Of a stretch of 64,000 nucleotides of DNA, positions 1 to 10,038 are shown in pieces. Numbering within the stretch: the stretch's first letter is position 1; every line of letters begins with the position of its first letter. The notes under the pieces were generated by a model that saw only the letters and a program-made list of their open reading frames with translations, was not told where the DNA came from and ran no database searches. Both the position numbers and the translations under genes were made by a program. The DNA is from Rana temporaria (lineage: Eukaryota > Chordata > Amphibia > Anura > Ranidae), in contig NC_053497.1 of the NCBI RefSeq assembly GCF_905171775.1, positions 38,849,781 to 38,913,780 on the forward strand, in the 5' to 3' direction.

Positions 1-765
1 GTTAATTTCAATTAACAGCAAAGCAGCTGAAACTGATTAACAACCCCCTCTGTATACAGCCCCCCCTCTGCTACAGATCAATATCCCAGGAGTTCTGATT
101 CAAAAGTGTTCCTTTAATTTTTTCGAGCAGTGTATAAAAACCAAGGAAAACCCCCAAATATGATCTTGTGACAGATCAACACAAAAATAAGAAAAAATAA
201 ATAAAATAAGTTCCTGTTGAGCCTGATTAGGCTGCAGCTGAAAGGAAGGAACACTGGAGAAGAGGCTGTAAAAACTGCAGACCAAACGCAGGTGGAGTAC
301 AATGAAAACAACGTTTGTATGGCAGAGGCAGTTGGAAAGAAGGGGTAAGGGAGGCAGAAACAGGCAAAAAGAAACTACAGATTCTGCTGGGAATAGTAGA
401 AATAAAGTATGTGTTACAATCCCAGCTGCAAGAGGAAGGAGAGTGGGACTAGAACAGGAGGTACAAGGGCCCATCCACATTATGCGTGGTGACAGTCATT
501 TTACCACAATTGTTTCCTATGTGTCCCATTCATGCTGCATTTTATCGCAGCTCACCGGTCCAAATCGCACTGCAATGTCAGGCAGTGCACCGCAGTGCTC
601 TGCTGGACATTGCAGTGATTGAAGTGTACATTTTGTACACTTTAAATAAAGCCAATACAAAAAAAGGGAGCAGTGCCATGCAACAAATTGTGCACCACAC
701 TGGTCACTGGTCCTTAGCACATACCTCCCAAATGTCCCTAATTCACCGGGACCGTCTCAGTATTC
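1..765. other. Unassigned repeat-like sequence, no gene seen
   Basis: No exon or recognisable protein domain was found. The open frames here are short and low in complexity. Around 717-765 the sequence resembles one end of the element with CATACCTCCCAA-type termini that is seen complete at 15902-16265, so at least the right part is transposon debris. A perfect 12-bp inverted repeat (568-579 with 606-617) lies in the middle. Confidence 0.5.
568..617. repeat. Short hairpin-forming inverted repeat
   Basis: CACTGCAATGTC at 568-579 is followed by its exact reverse complement at 606-617, with a 26-base loop. A second palindromic stretch containing TGTACA lies just downstream near 620-645. This is probably the core of a decayed inverted-repeat transposon; no transcript signal supports an RNA gene. 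Confidence 0.55.
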
Positions 766-1242
766 AAAGGGGTTGTAAAGCTTCCCGTTTTTTCACCTTA
801 ATGTATCCTATGCATTAAGGTGAAAAAACATCATCCGATGCTTACAGGACCCCCAGCCCCCCCCTCCCCCGGTTACTTACCTGAGCCCTCGAAAGTCCTG
901 CGTCGAGAACACGCTGGCTTTTCAGCTCCGGCTTCTCGGCTCTTCATTGGATAGATTGATAGCAATGCAGCCAATCAACTCCAATGTCGAGAGGGCCGGG
1001 GGGCGGTGCCGAATCCTGTAGTTGGACGCCGAATACAGGACTCGGGAGCACGCCTGCAAGGTAACCCCCTTGGGAAATCGCTTTCCAGGGGGGGTTAGCT
1101 GATGCGGGGAGGAGCCAAGACAGCCGCCAAGGGACCCCAGAAGACGAGGATCGGGGCCATTCTGTACAAAACGAGCTGCACAGCGGAGGTAAGTATGACA
1201 TGTTTGTTATTTATTTTTTCAATCTAACCTTTAGTCCGCCTT
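766..1242. mobile_element. TTAA-group MITE (AAAGGGGTTGTAAAG type)
   Basis: It begins with AAAGGGGTTGTAAAG and ends with a GCCTTTAA-type terminus, and carries an internal hairpin around a TGCATTAAGGTGAAAAA motif. The same layout recurs at 39770-40271, where TTAA target duplications are exact. TTAA duplications are typical of Kolobok and piggyBac transposons; with no transposase present, a non-autonomous copy is inferred. Confidence 0.65.
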
Positions 1243-1984
1243 TAATGTATGTCCAAGGCTGAGCTCCAGTGACTCGCCCAGCAGGGGTGCACTAGTGCCG
1301 GCACCAGTTACAACCCAGCTGTGGCTTGTGCAGGGTGTCTGGGGTCCCACATGTATCAAGCAAAGCTTTGTATGACAGCTGGCATCTCTACTCGCCGACT
1401 GCCTCTGATACAGTGCAGAGATGAGTGCACTGAACCTTCCCCCTCCTCCTCCTGTTGTGATATTTTTGGGTACACAGACAGGAGGAGGAGGCAGGGAAGA
1501 GGCACACCACTCTGTGTGAGCATCTGATCTGAGGTCTGTAATGAATAGTGAGATTTGCAGAGGAGGGGGGCATAGGGAAGGGGGCAAGTTTACAAAGTTC
1601 ACATGGAGTGATTTGGGTGAGGGAGGAGGATTTGTCTAGGGGCACTTTTGGAACGGAGGGGAATTGTGCTATAAAGGAGGTTGAATATGAAATCTATCCC
1701 CCCCAGTACAAGTCTTCTCCCCTCCCAAAATGCCCCTAGAACATATCTATCCCCCCAAATCAAAGAGATTCCGGCTGCCACAGAAGGGACAACCCCAGGC
1801 ACCCCACAAGAGATGTGGTCAGGTGCCAAAACTAGCAATCCCTGAATGACACAGGGCTGGTTCATACCATGAATCACAAAGGAATGTGCTGTACATTCTG
1901 TGCGATTCACATGTGATATAGGTGCAGTGCGATTTCTGGGCCGAAATCACACCAGACCGCACCAAAAGTACTGCATGCACTACT
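1243..1984. other. Unassigned, no gene seen
   Basis: Contains a purine/pyrimidine-rich stretch (1430-1780) and a segment near 1860-1960 that looks like decayed inverted-repeat transposon sequence. Short open frames on both strands show no family resemblance. Confidence 0.4.
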
Positions 1985-2459
1985 TTAAAAGAACACACAA
2001 AAACTGGATCACATTATATTACTGTACAATTCGATCAGTGAATACAGATAAACACACCTCCAATACCAAACAGTGTACAGCAATCCAACAACCAAACAGT
2101 GACCCACAAATAACAACAGGCAAAATAAGTAAGTTCAATAGACGGGGGAACACCAGAATCGTAAACGTAGCCAGGCCAGGGTCATACACAGGAGATCAGC
2201 AGATGGGGGCAAGGAGCAAGACAGGACAGGCAGAAGGTGGACGGGATCAGGATGCAGGATCAGGTTCAGCATTACAGGTCAGGGCTCATGGATAATACCA
2301 AGGCGATGAGTGCAATCATCGGCCAGGTATATATATATACACACACCTCCTGCAATCAGTCTCATATGATTGCAGGAGATGATGTCGGGTCCAGACTGCC
2401 GGGAGTACTGTGGCCCAAGGAACTGACAGTGCCACCAGCAGGTGAAACCTTTCCTGACA
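1985..2459 (-). mobile_element. LTR-like fragment, same family as 13450-14212
   Basis: Read on the minus strand from 2459, it starts TGTCAGGAAA and runs through CCTGGCCTGGCT-type and GATCCTGATCC-type stretches in the same order as the plus-strand element at 13450. The shared start supports a real boundary at 2459. The 3-prime part, with polyadenylation signal and terminus, is missing, so this is a truncated copy. It directly abuts the 31-bp minisatellite. Confidence 0.55.
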
Positions 2460-3090
2460 CACCCTCCTCAATCCTGCACTCCTGAATCCTGAAATCTGTA
2501 CAAAACACACTTCTGAATCCTGCACTCTGTACAAAACTCACTGCTGAATCCTGCACTCTGTACGAAACTCACTGCTGAATCATATCCTGCACTCTGTACG
2601 AAACTCACTGCTGAATCCTGAACTCTGTACAAAACACACTCCTGAATTCTGCACTCTGTACGAAATGCATTTCTGAATCCTGCACTCTGTACGAAAATGC
2701 ACTCCTGAATCCTGCACTCTGTACGAAATGCACTCCTGAATCTTGCATTCTGTACAAAACGCACTCCTGAATCCTGCACTCTGTACGCAACGCACTCCTG
2801 AATCCTGCACTCTGTAATGAACGTACTCCTGAATCTTGCACTCTGTACGAAACGCACTCCGGAATCCTGCATTCTGTACGAAATGCACTCCTGAATCCTG
2901 CATTCTGTATGAAACGCACTCCTGAATCATGCACTCTGTACGAAACACACTGCTGAATCCTGCACTCTGTACAAAACGCACTCCTGAATCCTGCACTCTG
3001 TAGGAAATTCACTCCTAAATCCTGCACTCTGTATGAAACGCACTCCTGAATACTGCACTCTGTGCATAGCACATTCCTGAATGAACTGGC
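2460..3090. repeat. 31-bp minisatellite, about 20 units
   Basis: Tandem units of about 31 bp around a CTGAATCCTGCACTCTGTAC core, with GAAACGCACTC-type spacers. Because 31 is not a multiple of three, the minus-strand translation cycles through three frames and all three stay open for 134-172 codons. That is an artefact of the unit lacking stop codons, not a gene. A diverged array of the same unit lies at 50210-50470. Confidence 0.9.
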
Positions 3091-3593
3091 CCCCGAACCC
3101 CCACTTCCTGCTCCCTGAATCACCTTTCCTGCTCCCTCCTGTGACAGCTAGTGGGGATCTCCCCCCTGCTAGCTGTCAAAAGTTTTTGAACAACGCCCGG
3201 CCGCGTCACTCCTTCCACAGCTTGGCTTGCTTGTACAAGGTACGAGAACGTCAATACACTCACAGATCTGCAGGAGACCTGCATGGAATCAGCGATCTGC
3301 TGATCACTGGTGCAATGTTTTACAGGCGCACAAAACAAAAAATAATAAATACACATTTTGTTACCTGCAAAAAAATATGCATTTACTATTTTTTGTCAAA
3401 AGGTGAACTTGTCCTTTAAACTAGGGGAACTTTGCTTATTTTTAAACTTTGCTAATTTATTCTTATTTCACCATCATTTTGGTATTTTGATATAAATGTG
3501 ATGTAATTTGATGTGAAATTTGAAATAAACTGAGTTGTACTTCGTCCTGACATTGTAAGATATTTCGTCCTAGAATACAAGAAGAGTGCATTG
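3091..3593. other. Unassigned, intron 1 side of CYP2 gene B
   Basis: This lies downstream (minus strand) of gene B exon 1, so it is intronic by position. The part 3091-3420 looks like transposon sequence ending with a CCTTTAAA-type terminus; 3420-3593 is AT-rich. I searched it for a CYP2 exon 2 and saw none. Confidence 0.45.
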
Positions 3594-3596
3594 TTA

Positions 3597-3770
3597 TGCC
3601 TCGTACACACGTCGGACCGTGAGTCCGTCGGAAAGAAAGAGAACAGGTTCTCTATCTAAGGTCCGTTGGAATTCCGACAAAAAAAAAGTCTGATGGAGGC
3701 TACACACGGCCGGACTTTCCGAGAAAAAAAGCCCTTTTTTTTTGGAAAGTCCAGCTATGTGTACGAGGCA
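3597..3770. mobile_element. MITE with TGCCTCGTACACACG termini
   Basis: A 174-bp palindromic element running from TGCCTCGTACACACG to TGTGTACGAGGCA, flanked by the target duplication TTA (3594-3596 and 3771-3773). A 3-bp TTA/TAA duplication suggests PIF/Harbinger-type mobilisation (inference). It sits about 27 bp inside intron 1 of CYP2 gene B. Relatives lie at 23977, 32030, 51188, 52289, 56004 and 62402. Confidence 0.8.
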
Positions 3771-3797
3771 TTATAGAACATTAGGCAAAATTCTTAC

Positions 3798-3977
3798 CTT
3801 CACCAGAGATTGTGGCATTTCAGTGGTACTAATCTGTAGAATATTCCCCAGAAGTGGCAGAGGGGTGGGTCCTGGTGGCAAGTCTTTGTTCTTTACATTC
3901 ATCCACCATTTAATGAGGTAAATCAGGAGAGTGACCGCAGAAGCGATGAGAAGTGTTGCTGCGACGTTCACCGCCAT
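3798..3977 (-). CDS. CYP2 gene B, exon 1 (partial cytochrome P450 family 2 gene)
   Basis: The first coding exon of a cytochrome P450 family 2 monooxygenase: 60 codons from the ATG at 3975-3977 to the splice donor AAG|gtaaga at 3798/3797. It encodes a short N-terminus, a hydrophobic signal-anchor (about residues 6-22) that would hold the enzyme in the ER membrane, a basic/polar linker (about 23-31), and the proline-rich hinge LPPGPTPLPLLGN that packs the catalytic domain. The ATG has A at -3 and G at +4. Sixty codons is the usual size of CYP2 exon 1. Exons 2-9 must lie left of the window, since the gene reads right to left. It lies 18.7 kb beyond the stop of gene A in the same orientation, as in tandem CYP2 clusters. 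The subfamily (2C-, 2K-like or other) cannot be decided from this exon. Confidence 0.9.
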
Positions 3978-4281
3978 CCTGGCAGTAAACTCTGTACAAC
4001 CTGTACTGTCTCCAAACCAGGAACTGCTGTACTTGTTTGTTAGCTGACGTTTAGCAGCATTCCAACTATCATTTGAGAACAGGTTGGGTGTGTTGGAGTT
4101 TGATTCAGTTACATACGTATTGCATAACAGATTGTAAAGCTATGGTAATCATTACTAACCCTGCAGGTTTTAAAATAGCATGTACTGTAAGAGAAATACT
4201 ATTGCAATAAACAGAGCAGATCCATTTTTTAATATTGTATTTTTCAGAAGTTGACCTGCATGGAAGAGACAACATTAATAA
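3978..4281 (-). promoter_or_regulatory. Presumed 5-prime UTR and proximal promoter of CYP2 gene B
   Basis: This is the sequence immediately upstream of the gene B start codon. I see no convincing TATA box at a standard distance, and the transcription start cannot be placed. A MITE begins about 304 bp upstream of the ATG, so the undisturbed proximal promoter is at most about 300 bp long. Function is assigned by position only. Confidence 0.4.
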
Positions 4282-4551
4282 GAGCCGGTTCACACAGGGG
4301 CGGCACGACTTCGGGGCGACTCGGCCAGGCGACATGAAGACGACATCTAAGGCGACTTACAAAATGACTTTTGTGTAGAAGTCAATGCAGGTCGCCCCGA
4401 GTCGCCCCCAAAGTAGTACAAGAACCTTTTTCTAAGTCGGAGCGTCTTGCGTCGCTCCTATTAGAACGGTTCTATTCACTAGAATTAGAATGGGACGCGA
4501 CTTGTCAGGCGGCTGCGTCGCCTGACGAGTCGCCCCAGTGTGAACCGGGTC
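4282..4551. mobile_element. MITE with GAGCCGGTTCACAC termini
   Basis: The left end GAGCCGGTTCACACAGGGGCG pairs with the right end CGCCCCAGTGTGAACCGGGTC, and the interior is rich in GCGAC and GTCGC. There is no coding capacity. The flanks (TAA / TTA) are not an exact duplication. It lies about 305 bp upstream of the gene B start codon, within possible promoter distance. Confidence 0.7.
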
Positions 4552-4702
4552 TTAAGAATTTATTTAAAATCACTTCCATTTTAAGCAACAATTTTGTCAT
4601 CTTCAATGTTTAATGTCTACCTGGAGCCCTGATATTTTCTTCAGCTGAAGCCTTCTAAATAGTTTATTGACCAAATACAAATAATATCACTCAGAAGGGA
4701 GG

Positions 4703-5165
4703 TACAGTGCCTTGAAAAAGTATTTATACCCATTGAAATTTTTCAAATTTTGTCATGTTACAACCAAAAACCTAAATGTGTTTTATTGGGATTTTATGTG
4801 CTAGACCAACAAAAAGTGGCCCATAATTGTGAAGTGGAAGAAAAATGATAAATGGTCTTCAATTTATTTTTACAAATAAATATCTGAAAAGTGTGGTGTG
4901 CATTTGTATTCAGCCCCATTTACTCTACATCTGGAAGTCTGTTAATTTTCACTGAACAATAAAAGAGGATTGCTCAAAGCTGGATTAACTCTGTGTGGCA
5001 AGACTGGGCACAGATGATAGGAATTCTTATTCTCTACATTGTGGGGGTTTACATCCACTTTAATCTCAGTATAAATACAGCTGCTCTGTGAAGCCAGGGC
5101 CTTTAACTTTGCAGTATCAATTGCTGTATATAAGCCAGTAGAACCAGAGATCATCACACCGGATA
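4703..5165 (+). mobile_element. Tc1/mariner-like terminal fragment
   Basis: It starts TACAGTGCCTTGAAAAAGTA and continues with the AAATTTTGTCATGTTACAAC-type sequence and GACCAACAAAAAGTGGC-type sequence typical of vertebrate Tc1-like transposons. No transposase frame is present. The right border is approximate. Confidence 0.75.
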
Positions 5166-5885
5166 TCCGCTCCTCACACCGCACTGCGGTTCCCTTTGGG
5201 CCTGGTATGAGTATTAATGGGAACCCCGAACCAAAAAAAAAAGCGTGGGGGTCCCCCCAAATTCCATATCAGGCCCTTCAGGTCTAGTATGGATATTAAG
5301 GGGAACCCCGCACCCCTAAAATCCATACCAGACCCTTATCCGAGCATGCAACCTGGCAGGCCACAGGAAAAGAGGTGGGGCGAGAGAACGCCCCCTTCCT
5401 GAACTGTATCAGGCCACATGCCCTCAACATGGGGAGGATGTCCCCATGTTGATGGGGACAAGGGCCTCATCCCCACAACCCTTGCTCAGTGGTTGTGGGG
5501 GTCTGCGGGCGGGGGGCTTATCAAAATCTGGAAGCCCCATTTAGCAAAGGGGAACTCCAGATTCCGGCCCCCCTATGTGAATTTTTTAACGGGGTACATT
5601 GTCTCTCGATGTCCAACAATGATCCATTCTCCAGCGATGCTGCAGCCTCCACTCATTCTCCAGCGAGGAACAAAACCCCCATGATGCGCCAAAGGGGGCG
5701 AGGTCACCCGTCCACATCATTGGGTAACCCCCAGCCGCCGAGTGCAGTGGAGACTGCAGCGTCGCTGGAGAATGGATCATCGTTAGATACTGGATGCCGG
5801 GCAGTGGGACAAATGCTGACATCCTGCAGGCGGCCCCAATAGCAACGGCCACAGTTTGGGGACCCGCGGGCAAAGAACCATCAGA
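5166..5885. mobile_element. GC-rich interspersed repeat, class uncertain
   Basis: Contains GGGGGTCCCCCCAAATTCC and repeated AAGGGGAACCCC-like blocks, plus a near-palindromic pair around ACATGGGGAGGATGTCCCCATGT. The open frames on both strands are compositional. I believe this is a ranid-type interspersed DNA repeat, but I cannot name the family. Confidence 0.45.
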
Positions 5886-6249
5886 TCATGGTGGCCCTAG
5901 AACGAGAAAAAGAGGAAACCAAGATTAATGAATATAAAAAGAAAAAACATAGAAGCATAACTAAATTCTGAATGAGAACATGAATAAACATATAATTAAA
6001 CAATGTACAATATATGTATCACCAAACAATAGAACCCTGGTATCTATGTTAGCTTATCAGTTAACAAACATACACTTCTGTCACATAAGAGAGACATAGA
6101 AAAACATGTACTTTAATCAAGAAATAAACAAGAGGGCCGATGCAAAAAAGATACTGCCCAGATTAGTCGGATCACCACAAAAATTACAAGTCTAATTCCC
6201 AAACGCCTGACTGGAAATATGAAAGATAGCATCTAAAGTTTAAGGCCTT
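5886..6249. other. Unassigned AT-rich sequence
   Basis: No open frame or repeat terminus was recognised. It may be the 3-prime part of the Penelope-like remnant that follows, which is read on the minus strand. Confidence 0.3.
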
Positions 6250-6900
6250 ATTTAGGCCTGGTACCTGAGTAGCTTTGAGATGGAAAATCTATCTCAGTTC
6301 GCTTTGTAGGAGCAATTTGTTGAAGTCTCCACCTAGTGGGTTAGCATATATGTTTGTCCCTTGTGTAAGATGAAAGCTCCTCTACAAGGGGCTGAAGTTC
6401 ACTGTTAACAAACCTACTGAGATTGTCAGTTAGGCTACCTATGCCAGAGACTATTGGCCTTCCTGTTTTTCTCGGGAAATGACTGTGCACCTTGGGGAGG
6501 GCATAGAATGTAACCTTGCGTGGAAAGGTGATTCTTATGAAATACCAAGTGTTATATCAATCTAAAAGAATGTATAATTCTTGGAAATAGCTATCTATCA
6601 AAGATTTGGGTATGAGTCTTTACCATTCAGAATTGTCCACATTATTTTGAATGACAATATTACCCCCTTTGTCGGCTGGCTTAATCGTTATTGATTGATT
6701 CTGCATAAGGGATTGCAATGCCTTGAATTCATCTTAGGTTAAATTACCCTCAAATTTGTTTGATAATTTTAGGTCTTGTATATCTTTGGAGACTAACTTA
6801 AGAAAAGCTTCAGCATTCGAGTTGGAGGTGGGTGCTGGATAGAGGCTAGATTTCTTTTTAAGACTAATTGGATTTGATTTTGGTGTTGAGGGTACTGCAA
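6250..6900 (-). pseudogene. Penelope-like retroelement reverse transcriptase remnant
   Basis: Minus-strand translation shows the diagnostic blocks ITIKPADKGGN (near 6670) and, downstream, FYALPKVH with KTGRPIVSGIGSLTDN (near 6430-6530). These order and match the N-terminal RT blocks of Penelope-like elements (KPADKGG ... LPKxHK ... GRPIVSG). Several stops and frameshifts separate them, and the catalytic YxDD block and the GIY-YIG nuclease are absent, so the copy is dead. Conserved spacing of the blocks makes the family call fairly secure; a DIRS-like origin is less likely. Confidence 0.7.
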
Positions 6901-7089
6901 TGAGCAACACAACACAATCTAAGTGGTGCAGCCAACCCTCTGGATAGAAAGTAAAATGCCTGTGGTCTTTTCTTTTTTAATAAATAAATTGGTAATGCAC
7001 AAGGTCAGTGCGTCCTCTTTTCCTCTTTTTATGTGAAGGTACTTCAATGATACCATCAACGTTAGCCAACACGGTTTGAAGGTTGATGG

Positions 7090-8841
7090 AGTCAATCAAG
7101 TCATCTAATTAAAGATGTATAGCTCTAGATAGCGGAACTTTTCCACCACTTTGATCAGCGCCGCTATTAGAGGCAGAGAAGACCCTATAGGGTCCAGGGG
7201 GAAAAGTGTGGATTTGTCCCAATTTATCATAAAGCCAGAGAAGGACCAGCATTTCTGTATGTAGCAAGGTCCCAGGCCTCCTTCAGTCGGATGAGGACCT
7301 CCAGGGACAGAGACAGCTGACATCCTTCTGTATATGGTGGGTTGCAAGGCATAGTGGGTGTAATGCAAGAGGCGCCAGACACTTCTTGAATGCAAAGAGA
7401 TTTTATTTCTCTTAAACAGAACTTTGGGAGAGAGGGATAGGGCCAGGACATCCTTAGGCAGTTGCAACTTCAATTGGCAGACTCCAAGACGTATTCAGGA
7501 CAGCCATGCAGGGAAAGGCATACATCAAGGCGTCACTTCTGCATGTGTAGGAATGCTGTCTCCCATGGCAACAGTCTTTAACAGTTTCTAACACAAAGTG
7601 TAACAATTCCTTCACTTCCACTACAACTTTCACTTCTTGTAGTTCTTCAGCCCACTGAGCTCCCAGTGTCTAGACTAGTTGATTCACCGCCAATGAATCC
7701 CTTGAGCTGTTCCAATCTTCACGGTAGTAGCTTCAAGCATCACCCCTGCTTCCCTGCTGGGTCCCTAGCTTGGCACTCCAGATACTTCTCGAGCTTCACC
7801 CCACTGGCCTGCTCGGTCCCTGGCTTGACACATAAGGCTGCTCTGTAAGCATTACCTCCGCTGGCTGGGTACCTGGCTTGATACCCGCTAAAATTTCCCA
7901 TTTCTTCACCGTCCCTGATTTGTGAAAATACTGCTCCGGTACTCCGGTCCTATAGTGGCGACAGCTTCCCCTCTACCTCCCACCACGACCGGTTCTCTGG
8001 CCGGCAGAGCCATCAATTATGGTTGGACTGCAAGCCACAATCCCAACCCTGCACTGCTCTCTTGCTTCTGGATAGGCCCCTCAGACAGCCTAGCAGCCAG
8101 ATGTGGATAGGCCCAAACTCTGGCCTAGCAACCCGGGTAATACAACACATGTCCACCCAGACAGCCGTCCAGGTGGCACAGGACAATGATCACATTACTC
8201 CACCAAAATATATAGGTTCTTCCAGCAGGCCAAGGGATTTAGGAAACCCCTGCCCATATACCCATAATCTGACCTTGCAGTGCCCTTGTCTTTTCTAATG
8301 CAACCAAGTACAAGTCCACTTAGTGACAAAAGAGAAAAGTGCAGCAATTAGAGTGAAATCAATTGATCCTTAACAATTACCCAAGGTAGCTATATCTGGC
8401 AGGTAAATTTAGGAGCAACCCTGCCTAAACACCAGGGTGCTACATGTATAAGTGTCATGCTGTTCAATATAGAATCGGAGGTATCGCCTAGGAAAAGAGG
8501 GGCATCATTGGCATATAAAGCCAGTTGTTCCTCAGTCCCACCCCCCCCCCCCCGCCTAAATCCAACGATGCTTTGGTCCCCTCTAACAGCCGTTGCCAGA
8601 GGCTCAATTGCCAGGGAAAATAATAATTCAGATAAGGGGCACCCCTGCCTTGTTCCTCTTTGCAACTTGAAGGAGGGGGTAAAGTATTGTTTATTCTAAG
8701 ACGATCAACAGGAGTTTTATATAGTAATTTAAGCCAGGAAATAATTTGCTTTAGATTGCACTAGATTGACTTTATCGAGCACTCTCCACAAATACTGCCA
8801 CTTAACACTATCAAATGCCTTGACGGCATCAAGTGATAATA
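7090..8841 (-). pseudogene. L1/Tx1-like LINE ORF2 reverse transcriptase fragment
   Basis: On the minus strand from about 8840, the RT palm reads LDAVKAFDSVKW, then GTRQGCPLSELLFSLAIEPL and YANDAPLFLGDT. After a transposon insertion it resumes with FSGFMINWDKSTLFPLDP and ends at about 7105. The catalytic YADD is changed to YAND and stops are present, so it is inactive. The protein frame continues exactly across the insertion at 7260-8444 if one copy of the 4-bp duplication is ignored. It is probably the same element as the upstream fragment at 12871-13262. Confidence 0.85.
7260..8444. mobile_element. 1.2-kb non-autonomous DNA transposon inside L1
   Basis: Flanked by TGTA at 7256-7259 and 8445-8448. 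The termini TGTAGCAAGG and (reverse complement of the right end) TGTAGCACCC share seven bases. Interrupting an L1 reading frame cleanly defines both borders. Internal GGATAGGCCC and GTGGCGACAG blocks recur at 26050-26250. The superfamily is uncertain because a 4-bp duplication is unusual. Confidence 0.7.
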
Positions 8842-8965
8842 TACATGATATCAAAAAAGTGAGTACACCCTGCACATTTTTGTAAATATTTTATTATTAT
8901 TATATTATGTGACAACACTGAAGAAATTACATTTTGCTACACAATTTAAAGTAGTGAATGTACAG

Positions 8966-10038
8966 TAGACATGTGCACTGCCAAAAAAATAGTTTTTTTC
9001 GTTAATGTTATTTTCGTTTTTTTTATTTTTTCGTAAATTCGTAAATTCGGGAAATTAAAAAAAAAAACGTTTTTGTTTCATTCGTTTTTTGTTTGTTTTT
9101 TTCGTAAATTCGGGAAATTCGAAAATTTGAAATTTCGAAAATTTGAAAATTCGAAATTTGGAAATTCGAAATTTCGAAAATTCGAAATTTCGAAAATTCG
9201 AAGTCTCGAAAATTCGAAGTCTCGAAAATTCGAAATTTCGAAAATTCGAAGTCTCGAAAATTCGAAGTCTCGAAAATTCAAAGTCTCGAAAATTCGAAAA
9301 TTGAAAATTTCGAAATTCGAAAGTTAAAAATTCAAAGATTCGAAATTCGAAAATGAAAAATTCGAAAATTCGAAATTTTTGAAAATTCGAAATTTTTGAA
9401 AATTCGAAATTTTTGAAAATTCGAAATTTTTGAAAATTCGTAAATTCGAAAAATAAAAAATTCGAAAATTCGAATATTCGAAATTTCGAAAAATTCGAAA
9501 ATTGAACATTTCGAAATTCGAAAATGAAAAATTTGAAAATTCGGAAATTAAAAATTCAAAAATTAGAAATTTCAAAAATTCGAAAATTAAAAATTCAAAA
9601 ATTCGAAATTTTAAAAATTCGAAAATTCGAAATTGAAAAATTCGAAAATTCGAAATTGAAAAATTTGAAAATTCGAAATTGAAAAATTCGAAAATTCGAA
9701 ATTGAAAAATTCGAAAATTCGAAATTTAAAATTCGAAAATTCGAAAAATAAAACATTCGCTAATTCGAATATTCGAAATTCAAAAATGTTAAAATTAAAA
9801 ATTCGAAAATTGAAAAATTTGAAAAATAAAAAATTTGGAAATGAAAAATATCGGAAATACGAAAATTCGGAAATGAAAAATATCGGAAATACGAAAATTC
9901 GGAAATGAAAAAATTTGGAAATTCGAAAATTCGGATATTCGAAAATTCGGAAATAAAAAATCTGTTAATACGAAAATTCGGAATTAACGAATTTTCGTTA
10001 AAAAATGAATTAGATACTAAACTAATTGCACATGTCTA
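8966..10038. mobile_element. hAT-type element with TAGACATGTGCA termini
   Basis: Terminal inverted repeats TAGACATGTGCA / TGCACATGTCTA are flanked by an exact 8-bp duplication ATGTACAG (8958-8965, 10039-10046), which is diagnostic of hAT transposition. Almost the whole interior is a TTCGAA-rich tandem array; no transposase. A second member with a different internal array is at 30631-31461. Confidence 0.9.
9086..9990. repeat. TTCGAA-rich AT satellite inside a hAT element
   Basis: About 0.9 kb of short alternating TTCGAAAA and TTCGAAAT-type units, rich in self-complementary TTCGAA. Open frames on both strands encode runs of F, E, N, K and R and are compositional artefacts. The array lies wholly between the hAT termini. 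Confidence 0.9.

Noticed and set aside
100..480. A 126-codon minus-strand frame with hydrophobic runs
   Set aside because: No homology recognised, no splice or promoter context, and the region looks repeat-derived.
2468..3123. Three overlapping minus-strand open frames of 134-172 codons
   Set aside because: They are the three frames of one 31-bp tandem repeat with no stops; peptides repeat every 31 residues.
8390..8665. Possible separate gene from the GTRQGCPLS frame
   Set aside because: This is the RT palm of a dead L1, with its active site altered to YAND.
9073..9908. Open frames on both strands rich in F, K, E, N and R
   Set aside because: They arise from the TTCGAA-type satellite in the hAT element.
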